From Ficedula albicollis (lineage: Eukaryota; Chordata; Aves; Passeriformes; Muscicapidae), in contig NC_021674.1 of NCBI RefSeq assembly GCF_000247815.1, positions 81,824,935 to 81,888,934 on the forward strand: a stretch of DNA of 64,000 bases, given 5' to 3'. The translations under genes were made by a program, and so were the position numbers. Positions 37,757 through 48,275 of this stretch are shown here, piece by piece; position 1 is the stretch's first letter, and each line of letters starts with the position of its first letter. The notes below the pieces were generated by a model, which was not told the DNA's origin, did no database searches, and worked only from the letters and a program-made list of their open reading frames with translations.

Positions 37757-37870
37757 CAAGATCCTCCTGGTTTTATTTGCTTTGCTTCTTCCTCATTTTC
37801 TCTTACATTGGAGCCAAGCTCCTCCTGGTTTTATTTGTTTTGCTTCTTCCTCATTTTCTCTTACATTGGA
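37757..37870. repeat. 57-bp direct tandem duplication
   Basis: CCAAGATCCTCCTGGTTTTA…TCTTACATTGGAG at 37757-37813 abuts a copy at 37814-37870 with two substitutions. The hydrophobic plus-strand frame across it is a by-product. Confidence 0.95.
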
Positions 37871-39057
37871 GTAACAATTTATCATGCAGTCTGCTTATCT
37901 TCCTCATTAATGAGATTTCAGTTTAACTCGTTATGCTCCCACCATCATATTTATTCCTATAATACTTCTTGATTCATGTAATCCCTCCCTAAAAAGATGA
38001 AACACTGGGGTTTGTAATTGGAATAACCTTTACTTATGAGATTGTAATGGTTTCTTTCCTCTAAATTGACTTAAATCAACACAATTCAATTAATTTCTTT
38101 CTTGTGCCTCTGTCAGTTGTACTAAACTAATATTCTAATATTGCAGTATGGTCTATAATGTTGTTTATATAATGTTGTTTCCTGTCTTGGCACAGGGGTT
38201 ACTGCACTTGCACCCTGGGCAACATGTACCTCCCTTCTCGTACAAATGCCAGTCTGCTTCAGCTACTTATCCTCATGTCCTAGATTTGTACTTGGGCTTT
38301 TTTCCTGTTCTGCTGCATGCAAATATAGTGGTAGTCTCACTTCACTATTTGTAGACACCTACAGTTTTCATTTGGAGTGTTTTGGTAAACAGGAAGCTGC
38401 TTTCATATTTACTTTAGCAGGTGGTTGGAATACAAGATTGTTCATTTAGAAGCAGACTCTCTTTTAAAATCTAACAATTTAAGTGGAGTGTGAAGACAAG
38501 CAAACCTTGAGATATATGAAATACTGCAGCTCCAAGATGGAGGTTTGGTGACTGTACACAGAGACTTCTTTTTCTTTTTTTTCCCATGAATGGATGCTTT
38601 TGTGACTCTTTTGTTCCCTTTTGAACATCTTTTTACAAAACCCCTAAATCAAATTAACAATTCAAGTATGACTTCAGACTATTTATATTTTTTCCTGCTT
38701 ATGCCTTCTACTGGGATATTGTAGTTTCTGTTCCTCTGGAGCAATGGAAGGTTATTGGAAGAGGAAAGCAACTTTTCAAATAATATTAGATTACTTTTTA
38801 TTGTTTAAGTTGTTTCCAGTTTCTATTTTCACCAAATCTTTTAAAATCAATAATATTTTAACTTCTCTCCATCTCAGCCTACACAATTTCCATCTGCATG
38901 CACCTTTTTTTTACTGAATGCAATAAAATGAATCAGATTCAGAGGGACTTTTTTTTCTTGCTCTCTTTTTGACTTCTTTTCAAGATTTCTTCCACTTTCA
39001 AAAAATCTCACAGGAATAAGGAGAAAAATTAAGAATGTGGTTAATTGCTATTTTAAC
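37871..39057. other. Unique AT-rich non-coding sequence
   Basis: Nothing recognised apart from a short TATAATGTTGTTT direct repeat near 38155-38180. Confidence 0.5.
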
Positions 39058-39237
39058 ACCCTTGAAACTGATATTCAAGCCTGAGAAATTTTTTGGAAGC
39101 TCAGAGAAACTGGAAAAAAAAAATTAAATTAGAAAATGATGGGCAAACCCTTGAAACTGATATTCAAGCCTGAGAATTTTTTTGGAAGCTCAGAGAAACT
39201 GGGAAAAAAAAAAAATTAAATTAGAAAATGATGGGCA
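39058..39237. repeat. 89-bp direct tandem duplication
   Basis: ACCCTTGAAACTGATATTCA…GAAAATGATGGGCA occurs at 39058 and 39147. Differences are an A/T change, one A/G change, and A-run length. Confidence 0.95.
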
Positions 39238-40105
39238 TTTGGTGACAGAGAGAGAAAAGGGAAAGAATAAAGACAAAACACATCATCCCCAACTTCATCT
39301 TGGATTTTTAACATCTAATATTGAATGAAAATAAAACTGGAGTTAAACAAAATGGAAATATTTGTTTAGTTTAAAATACTATTAATAAAAACATTTTACT
39401 AATATAAATATGAAGCTAAAGGCACCTAAATTACCTAAATTTGGGAGTTTGCTTGGCATTCATGTGTTGCTTGCAGACATGATCATGGCAAGAGCCTTTC
39501 TGCCCTTTGCAAAAGACCTAAGCAGCTGAAGCCCTTATGCTCTAGGGAGGACTGAGCCTATGTCTTCATCCAGATGCTGCCTGTGTATCCTGAGAGAGGC
39601 ACCTTTCCATATTCTGCTGGCATTTACAGCATCACATGTCTGCAATGCAGTAGTTGAGGGGCAGGTTTGGAGTAGCAGATGTGTGCAATCATAACTTAGC
39701 CTTTGGTTAGGGCAGGAACACACTATAGATAAAATGTATATGCATTTACATTAGGCCATAATTAAAAGCCAGGAAATTGTCCTGGGGCTTCAGACAAAGC
39801 ACATCTGACTTTAAGATGGGTATTTTCCTTTCTTTTTTCCTTTAAATTTGACCCCCCAGTTGTGGCAATGAGTCTGCCTGCCCAGCATGGATTGAGAAAC
39901 CAGACTGAACCAATCTTCTGGTAAAGGACTCACTCCAAAGTCTAATAAAGCTGCACTTGGCTGTCTGCAGAGAAAAACTGAGCAGTACCCACGTGGCAAA
40001 GTGCTGCTGGCTGTCCAAGAAGAGCCACAATAGAGGAGGAAAGAGTGACTGCAAGCTGGAAGTCACCCAGCACAGTGCAACTTGGCTCCTCATTCCCTGC
40101 AAAGA
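39238..40105. other. Unique non-coding sequence
   Basis: Nothing recognised; overlapping frames near 39811-40160 lack domains. Confidence 0.5.
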
Positions 40106-40236
40106 CTTCTCATGGAAAAAAACCCAAACCTGTAAGATTCCAAACATAGCTATTGAATAGGTAGAAACATCTTCTCATGGAAAAAAAACCCAAACCAGTA
40201 AGGTTCCAAACATAGCTATTGAATAGGTAGAAACAG
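40106..40236. repeat. 65-bp direct tandem duplication
   Basis: CTTCTCATGGAAAAAAACCC…ATAGGTAGAAACA at 40106-40170 abuts a second copy at 40171-40236 with two substitutions and an A-run change. Confidence 0.96.
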
Positions 40237-41492
40237 TACATAGAGAACTTCAGGGACTAGAAATGAGATGCAGTAATTCAGTTTAATGGTGAAATGCCCT
40301 TGAGCATACAATGGATTTTGTCCCAACCCAAGTCTTTAGGACTACACTCTGTGGAGAGAAATACTCTGTGTGTGGTAGACATCAGCCAGGAGCTCCAGAT
40401 AGAATTCACTGTGTCATGTAATCACAAAATGGCAGATTTGAGCATTGGAACTGATGTTTTGGTTAACAATGAGTAAAATTGCAGTTAATAAGAACTTAAT
40501 TTTAGTGCTTTGGCTTTGAGTTCATTCCCAAATACTCACTCTATATGATTGACCAAATGCTATTCAGGGCAACAGCTCGTTCTTAGACCTGTGTATAGAT
40601 AAATTTTTCCCTCCATGGTTTCTTTGTGGTGATCTGATATGGAGAAGAACAGTGACATAGTGTTGCTGATGGTATTTTGAGAGAGATTAGATATGAAGGA
40701 GCTGCTGTAAGCCTCATGAGATCTTCCATATCATGTGTATATTATCAAATCAACTCCATGGAAGATGTAAAATTTGGGATGTAAACAAGCAGTGCTAGTG
40801 GACCATTAAGACAAAATGGAGATCAGAACAAAGAAACTTTTAAGCTATTTGTTTTGTGATGGATTTTGAAGTGGTGAAATTTATCACAGGAAATATTTGG
40901 AACACTGGGAGTAAACCTTATTGGTTTCATGCACTCTTTCCTATACTTGCTAAAGAGAAAAGAAAAATAATCCAGGTGCTTAGATCAGTCTGGATGTTAA
41001 TTTGAATAAATTCCTAGCAGAGTGCAAAGAAAAGGACAGAATGGCAATTTTGAAAACAAAATTGCAAGAAAAGGTAATATAAAAGTAATGCACAACTTGG
41101 TAATAGTGTGCTAAGTAAGTTATTAGATTGCAAGGGTTGGGGAGAAACTAGATGTATTCTCACGCCTCTTCAGCTTAAAAAGAAACATAAAGGTTCTGTA
41201 GAGAGTGTTAATGTGTTGCATATATTATCTTCTACCTGAAATGGGAATGCTAACGAGTTGCAAAGAAAGTTATTGTGACACTAATTTATTTAAAAGAGCT
41301 CTTCGACGCTTGTGCTGTTGGCCGATGTGGAGCTTGATTTAGGATGATCAACCAGGACAATGCCTCCAAAGAGGAGCTTTGCAAGGTTAAAGTGGGGAAT
41401 AGAGGAAGAGAACATGTACCTGGCCAAAGTCTGATGTCAGGTGTAAGCAAACTCATGGCATTCCTTCTGTTCTGGGACAAAAATACTGGTGG
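40237..41492. other. Unique non-coding sequence
   Basis: Nothing recognised. Confidence 0.5.
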
Positions 41493-41605
41493 GTTTTTAT
41501 TTTTGTTTTTGTTTTGGTTTTGTTTTTTTTTTTTGTTTTTGTATTGTTGCTTTTGCTTTTGTTTATTTTTGTTGTTGTTGTTTTGTTGTTTTTTTTCTTT
41601 ATTCT
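41493..41605. repeat. T-rich (TTTTG)n-like low-complexity tract
   Basis: T runs broken by single G, plus a (GTT)n stretch at about 41570-41590. The Phe/Cys-rich frames here are compositional artefacts. It could be the degraded A-rich tail of a minus-strand retroelement, but no body is recognisable alongside. Confidence 0.9.
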
Positions 41606-43725
41606 AAAATAACAGTTCTTAAAAATAAGGAATATTTCACAAATAGCAAAACTTCCACCAAGAAAGACAGACCATGGAAAACCTGGAGCTGGTACATATC
41701 AAAGTGAAAATCAACACGTAAAACAGAGCTGAGGCTAGTAATATAAAATTAATCATACAGTATTAGTTCACATAATAAAGCCTTTGGTTCAGAGGTGTCT
41801 AGAAAAGCAGTGGAGGAATTGTCACCAAGGTTTTTAGATAAAGGGTTAAAATAAAGGCCTAGATGCTCTGCTGAAGCAAAACATGGTGTCTGCATCCTTA
41901 GAGCTCTTGTAAACAAACACATGCCATGGTGGCAGTAGCTAGGGTAGGTAAAATGCCCCCCCTTTGCCTTTGACCTGAGGGTTTTTCTTTGTTCAGGTAG
42001 GAACCAAAGTTAGGTGAGCCGGGCTGCTGAGGTGTTTTCATTTGCTTTGTTTCTGATCTTCCAGATGCAGCTCACAGCTCACAAACTGATGGTGTTTCAG
42101 CCCTGCAGTCATCCTTGTGCCTGTGACTCTTACCAGATGGGAGCTCTTGCCAGCAATCCCTGGCCAGAACCCTGACCAAGCACGCTTTTCCAGGTTGCTG
42201 TACTCACACATAAGGCTCTGCCTTGTATTGCCTTGCCTCTTACATTCATATTCTTCATAAATAAAAGAGAATTTTTTTCATTCGTTGGAATAATGCAGCT
42301 TTTTTATATAAATGTTTACTAAATCCTGCTCTGCATTCCTTTAGGCCATAAGACTAGACATTTTCATTGTTCTTTTTGTAACCACCCTGACAAGCTGAAG
42401 AGATTTATGACACCAGGTAGCCTAATCAGAAGGCTCAAATACATTTATCTTTATTGATGAAAACAAAAATCCTTGAGATTACTTCACAGATATTAAGTTT
42501 AGCTGATTTTTTTTATGTCTTAATTTTTCTTTTTTACTTTGAACTTTACTTAGAGTAGTAGTCTAAACGCAAAAGATTTGAAACAGGATTTGTTGAAACT
42601 GAATTGTCCCAAGGCACAATGTGCCACACAGATCACCTGTGTCCATTCAGTTTAGAAGTACCATTACTTCATCACAACACAGAAAACTTCTTCACCAGCT
42701 TGACATTTCTTCCCTACTGCCCCAGGCTCCCTTCCCTCTCACAGCCAGATTCTCTTGGAAATCCGCTGTTCACAAAAAGCAGCTGAGGCTTTGAAAGCAC
42801 AACCTGATAGAAATCCAGGGAAAGGCCACTGGGTATTTTGGTGATATGGTACCTTTACACTTTCTGACAGGTGTTTACCAATGACTGCAACACTACTGGT
42901 AGCTTCCTAAATCTTCTGCAGCTGATGCAGTCAAAGAAAATGAAATTAAAACCTAGAAAGAGATGATGCACATCAAAGTAACTTCATTGCCCTTGAGACA
43001 GCATGTCTTGAAAAGAGAACTGAGCTCTTCTTACTTCTGATATAGACACCCATGCTGAGATATTAAGTTATACTGATGGGTAGAAATAAAATGGAAACTT
43101 GCAAAATGAGAATCCAAATATATAAACAGGTTTCTGTTGATGGCAACCTAATAAAGGAGGTAATTCTCTAAACATATTGTTCCCATTTTGTTTCTAATTA
43201 CAGTGAACTACAAGGTTAGCTCTGCTCTTTAAGTGCACTTTAATTACTCTCTCAATGTTGACTTTCTGCCTTATGATTCCTGTAGCAAGCCATAGGAAAT
43301 AGACGTTTAATTAACCAGATGTCACTCAATAAATCTTAACTTCTACTCTGAATCAGAAAAGCCAATGTTAATGGGCATAAAAGTGGCAAGACTTTAGAAA
43401 TAATTTACTTTTTATGTTCCCTTAGCTCTTTGTTATACTAAGGAAAATGTCTGTGATGGAGGAAAATTAAACTGATGCTTGTAAGCATTTAATTTAATAA
43501 AAAATAGGTCCACAAAATAAAACCACGATTCTAACATTATGTAAGTGTTGACATTTCATAGCATGTAGGAAAGGCAACTGATTAACAATGGGGTATGACT
43601 GCAGCCAGACCTGTTGTCTCACTCTCATACTTCACCTCGTCTTGTCTATACTTACCTATGAATTTATAGGTTTGCTGCAAGCAAAACCCATGTTATACTC
43701 AGACATTATTATACACTTTACTGTG
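41606..43725. other. Unique sequence with TAAT-rich islands
   Basis: 42230-42560 and 43150-43560 are AT-rich, repeat-free and dense in TAATTA/TTAAT cores (TTTCTAATTACAGTG, GTTTAATTAACCAG). These are conserved-element candidates on composition alone. No exon seen. Confidence 0.35.
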
Positions 43726-43730
43726 ATTGT

Positions 43731-43880
43731 GATGAGGCATTGGAACAGTGTCCCAGAGAAGCTGTGGATGCCCCATCCCTGGAGGTGTTCAAGGCCAGGC
43801 TGGATGGGGCTCTGAGGAACCTGCTTTAGTGGAAGGTCTTTAAGGTCCCTTCCAGCCCAAACCAGTCTATGAGTCTATGA
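43731..43880 (+). mobile_element. CR1 LINE 3' end
   Basis: Carries the typical avian CR1 3' sequence in order: GGAACAGTGTCCCAGAGAAG, CCATCCCTGGAGGTGTTCAA, GGCCAGGCTGGATGGGGC, then TTTAAGGTCCCTTCCAGCCC and a terminal imperfect (GTCTATGA)n repeat. About 35-40 bases normally found between GGTCTAGTGGAAGG and the TTTAAGGTCC block seem to be missing, so the copy has an internal deletion. It is 5'-truncated and non-autonomous. This is the clearest single pointer to an avian genome. Confidence 0.93.
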
Positions 43881-45500
43881 ATATTTTTTGGTTTTTGGGA
43901 TTGGTTTTTAAGCTCACAGTCCCTGATGATGCCATTGTGGTATTCCAGAACTATTAGCTGTAATAGTAATACGCAGGACATGTAGCAAGGCAGAGTGACA
44001 CGGATTCCCAATGTGTCAGCTGAGACCATTTCCTAGCTTTGAAAGAGAAGAGCAGATTTTTCTCTTAGACTCTGCTGACCATCCCATCAGACCTATATAG
44101 GGACCTGGTTTGTGTCACTCAGCATCCAGCATGACAATGGTGCACCCATTGACCCTCTACTTGGAAGTTTATTTTTCTGGCAGATGAAAGCCCAGATGAA
44201 CACAGCCAGGTTTTCAGGTTGGTGTCAGCCTGAAACATTTAGGTGTTTTAACAGCTGGATGATCTCTTCAGATGTTTTTGTCTGCTGTTTCTAGAAAAGC
44301 AAATGGGACTCTCCACAGTAACTTGCAGCAGTAAAATCCCTTTCCCTGACCTCCTCTTTTCAGGGTCAGTGTCTTGTTAGAGACCTCAGCCCTAGTCCTA
44401 TTTCTTAAATACTCTTGGTTTTTATTATAGAAAACTCTCTACTACAGCTGCCTCATTTCCTTTCTCCATTCCCCCTGTGTAACAGTACTTCAGCCTTCCT
44501 TTGCAATGTCACTGAGCATGGCCAGAGTGCCATAAAAGAATACAACGGGGCACGTTCTCCTATTAATAATTGCAGTGCAAAGCCCCTATTAAAATTAATG
44601 GGCACTCCATGTGCATTGGAGTTTAAAAATAACCCCCCTATTCTCATATGCTATTTTAGTCTCTTCATTCTTTCTAACCTATGTTTCCACTTCCATTACA
44701 CCTAATGAATGCTGTGGGAATGCAGTTCCTTCTCCCTGAGGTTAGTGGCATCAAAGCTGTCCCTCAGGCTCAGATTCATAGTGTGGCTGCCCAGGGTCTC
44801 TTCTTCAAAATGGAACCAGGCACATGTTCTGTAGCTCTTGTGAGACCATGTTTTATCATTTTCCAAGAGTGATAATGTATGATAACAATACTGAATGTTT
44901 TTAGAAAACAACCCAAATGCAGAGGTAGTGACATCAGGAGATATGCTATTCCTGAAAGGTGTCTGTCAAGTATTAATTGCTTTTCCAGTCTTGGTATTTG
45001 TCTCTTTTGTAATGTCCAGCCTACTTTTGGCAGATCAAGGACAGCTTTTAAAAGTTGGCCTCTAAGCTGAAAGGTACCTTTCTGCTAATCTGGTAAACCA
45101 ACTGCTAATTCTCTACTTGCAGCTCTAGAACAAATTTTTCCATAAGTTCTCTATGCCCTGTTTGGAAAGAGCAGCAGTCAGTACATTTTACATACGGTAT
45201 TATTCCATCCAACTAACATAAACAAAGAAAATTAGGAAAAGAAAATTAATTTTGTATGGGAACCCTCAAAGCTAGTAAGTTTGATAAAGCTTCCAAAAAA
45301 TAGTAAGAAAATATTTCATAAGTATCTCTTTTAAAATGTGACGAAATATTTCAGATGGGCATCCACAGCCTTAACACTTCAAAAGACAAAACCCCATCAT
45401 TCAAAACATCTTTAAAGAAAGATTGTGCTTTATTGAAGATTACCAAAACTATGCTTCTGTATTTGTTAGCATGGAAGACATGAAAATTCTTGTGTGATCT
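43881..45500. other. Unique non-coding sequence
   Basis: Opposing frames (44415-44911) lack domains. No other feature recognised. Confidence 0.5.
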
Positions 45501-45624
45501 GCCCTGCTCTGAGCTGTTCAAAGGCACTGGTGGCTGGATTGAGGGCTCAGAGGGCTGCTCCAGCCCTGCTCTGAGCTGTTCAAAGGCACCAGTGGCTGGA
45601 TTGAGGGCTCAGAGGGCTGCTCCA
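45501..45624. repeat. 62-bp direct tandem duplication
   Basis: GCCCTGCTCTGAGCTGTTCA…AGAGGGCTGCTCCA at 45501-45562 abuts a copy at 45563-45624 with about two substitutions (CTGG versus CAGTGG context). Confidence 0.95.
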
Positions 45625-47165
45625 AGGAGAGCTGGCAAAGCCACGCTGCACTGGGAGGCTGTGGCTGCTGCTGCAAGGAGACTCAATGCAGCATGACACT
45701 GGCTTGGTCTTATGCTGGATGCTGGTGAGACATCACAGCATTGAAAAGAGGGAAAGGAATCCCAGGGGCACTTTTTTCTGGCCTCATGTGGGAAGATGCC
45801 TGTCCTGTGGCTGAAACCACAGCAGAGCTGTGGCCATGCACACTGGGGAACCTGGCACGACTTCCTGGGAGCTCCTGGCCACTTTTCTGTGCAGGGAGGG
45901 AATGGGATGGCTTGAGGTAGGATAAGTGTCTCAGTTCTTGACCCCCTTCATGACAACAAAACCAGATAGTGGGCAGGAGTGGGGCTTTTTCCTGGTGGGA
46001 CTTTTAGACAATCCTGAGCACCTACTGCAGCTCCCTGCATGCCCAGACCCGTGGGCAGTCTGGGTGCCCAACCACATGCTCTGCTGGGTGGGCATTGCCT
46101 CTGAAGTTTACATGAAACTTTTTCATTTTTGTGGTATGAAAACAACAAAATGTTGCATTATTCCCAAGTGATTAAAACTCTGGATCTACAATATCATTTC
46201 TGGGCTGGAATTTTCTACCCTAACCATGTTTCTTATTTTCACCTGTGCCTAAGCTCTCCTAAACGAAATCAGTCTTCAGTTGCTTAATTGAGCTCTGAGC
46301 TTAGGAAGGCATTATCATTCAGAAAGCCTCCAGTGAATTCTCATTTGTGCTAAATTGACCAGGTGACTCATCACCACCTTTTTAAGAAAAAACTCCCATA
46401 ACTACAGTAATAACTTCAACCTATAAAAATGAATAGTGTCAGGCAAAATAGCCATTCAGTGGTGAAATGGCATTTCTCAAAAGACGATTTTTTGGGACCG
46501 TACAGTATCCTCTTTGTATGCATGTCCATCTTATGACTGTGCCTTTACTTGCCTCTTGAAAGCTGGAGTTTTTGTAGGGTTCCCATGTGGTTGATTATCC
46601 TGTTCTACAACTTAATAATATACTTCACACGTGCCTTTCAGAATATGTAAGGTGCCTTATAATTAGTCTATAATGATTTACTCTCCTTACTGAAGTCTAG
46701 TGAACCTATCTGCAAAATAAGGTTCTTTAAGCAGCTGAGCTTTTGTAGCATTCCTTTTACCCAGTAAATTTCCCATGTCCCAAGGGACATCTACTTTTCA
46801 AGAGTACTTTGTCAGGTGCTAGAGAAAAGGAAATGGCCACCCACAAGGAACAAACAAAAACTACTGATCCTGGAAAAACTAAAAAAGTGAGATTTTTGCT
46901 TGTGTTTCTTTGGTGAGAAGCAGTTGTCCAGGCTGCAAGCAGGTTTCTCTGTGACATGTGCTTCTTTGTGAATATTCACTTTGGGCCATTGTCTAGATTG
47001 AGACCTTCTCTTATCTTACTTGGTAAAAGCCACTCTGCTTATGTCATAAAAGGGTTTATAAATTTCAGTAAAAGCTAAGTAAATAAGAAGGAATTAATCA
47101 AAAAAATTCATCTTTACCAAACTTGGAAACTGTGCTAAAGTTGTGGCTGGTAAACAGGAATGTGA
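45625..47165. other. Unique non-coding sequence
   Basis: GC-richer to about 46100, AT-rich after. No feature recognised. Confidence 0.5.
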
Positions 47166-47712
47166 AGCCAGAAATTAATAAATACAATACTGTACTGGGA
47201 TTGTGTGGCAAGGGTTTGGTAACAAGAGGGCTACGGGGGTGGCTGCCATGGGAAGCTGCCAGAGGCTTTCCCCATATCTGACAGAGACAATGCCAGCTGG
47301 CCCCAAGGCTGGTCAAGGCAGGGACAGTGGTGGTGCCTTTTAAGAAGTGGAGGGGGAGGAAAGTGCTCAGCAGCCTGCAGCTGGAGAGAGGAATGAGGAT
47401 ATGTGAGAGAACAGCCCTGCAGACACCAAGGCCAGTGAAGAAGGAGGAGGAAGAGGTGCTCCAGCTGCCAGAGCTGGGCTTCCCCTGCAGCCTGTGGTGC
47501 AGCCCAGGGTGAGGCAGCTGTGCCCCTGCACCTGTGATTACCCTGCTGGAGCACAGATCCACCTGCAGCCCCTGGAGAACCCACAGCAGAGCAGGTGGGT
47601 GCCTGAAGGAGGCTGGGACCCTCTGGGAAGCCTGCCCTGGAGCAGGGTCCTGGCAGGACTTGTGGCCCCATGAGAGAGGAGCCCTCATGGCAGGGCTTGT
47701 GATCCCCAAGGG
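47166..47712 (+). mobile_element. Avian endogenous retrovirus-like fragment, probably ERVL class
   Basis: GC-rich sequence whose landmarks in order (a GGCTAC…GTGGCT block, TTTAAGAAG, GAGAGGAATGAGGATATGTG, CTGCAGACACCAAGG, GAAGGAGG…GGTGCTCCAG, then recurring CTGGAGCA…CCTGCAGCCC units) match a widespread avian interspersed repeat that I associate with ERVL elements. No gag, pol or env reading frame is present. The long minus-strand frames of 236 and 249 codons here are antisense to the repeat and not genes. The name is from memory; a repeat-library match is needed. Confidence 0.55.
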
Positions 47713-47715
47713 CTT

Positions 47716-47811
47716 GAGACCTCCCTCCTGAAAGCCTGTCCAAGAGATGTCCCTGATCCAAGGGAGACCTCCCTCCTGAAAGCCTGTCCAAGAGATGTCC
47801 CTGAGCAAGGT
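47716..47811. repeat. 48-bp direct tandem duplication
   Basis: GAGACCTCCCTCCTGAAAGC…AAGAGATGTCCCTGA at 47716-47763 abuts a copy at 47764-47811, at the 3' edge of the ERVL-like fragment. One or two substitutions. Confidence 0.95.
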
Positions 47812-48163
47812 ATGGTTCTAGGTGACAGCTGGGGACAAAAGCTCCAAGACAGTTTATCATATTCCTGTGGTGCTCCAAACTCCAAATCTCCTCTGCTTTT
47901 GGTTTCTGCTTCACAAGGTGTCTTGGACCAGCTTGGTGTCTTGCAAAACTGCAGTGAATCTCACAACTTAGGGCAGACACTAAAAATAAAGCCTTCTTGT
48001 GTGAGCTGGAGCTGATATGAGCTTACCTGGACTCAGGAGGGATGACAGGTTGAGTCCTGGGCTTGTCTTCCTCCAGGAGTAAGTCTTCCCCTGATAAGAA
48101 AAATTGTTCGACTTGGAGATGACTTAAATTAATTTTCTCTTTATTGTTAATTTTTCTAAGAGG
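47812..48163. other. Unique non-coding sequence
   Basis: Nothing recognised. Confidence 0.45.
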
Positions 48164-48275
48164 TTTTCTGTTTCTTTGGTTTTGTTTCTTTATTTTTCTT
48201 TTTTTTTTGTTCTTCTTGGTTTTTTGTTTTTTTATTTTTTTGGGGTTTTTTTTGTATATGTATTTTTTGTCTTGC
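48164..48275. repeat. T-rich low-complexity tract
   Basis: T runs interrupted by G and C, giving Phe-rich plus and Lys-rich minus frames that have no coding meaning. Confidence 0.9.

Noticed and set aside
47098..47980. Minus-strand frames of 236 and 249 codons
   Set aside because: They overlap each other in different frames and run antisense to a GC-rich retroelement-like fragment.
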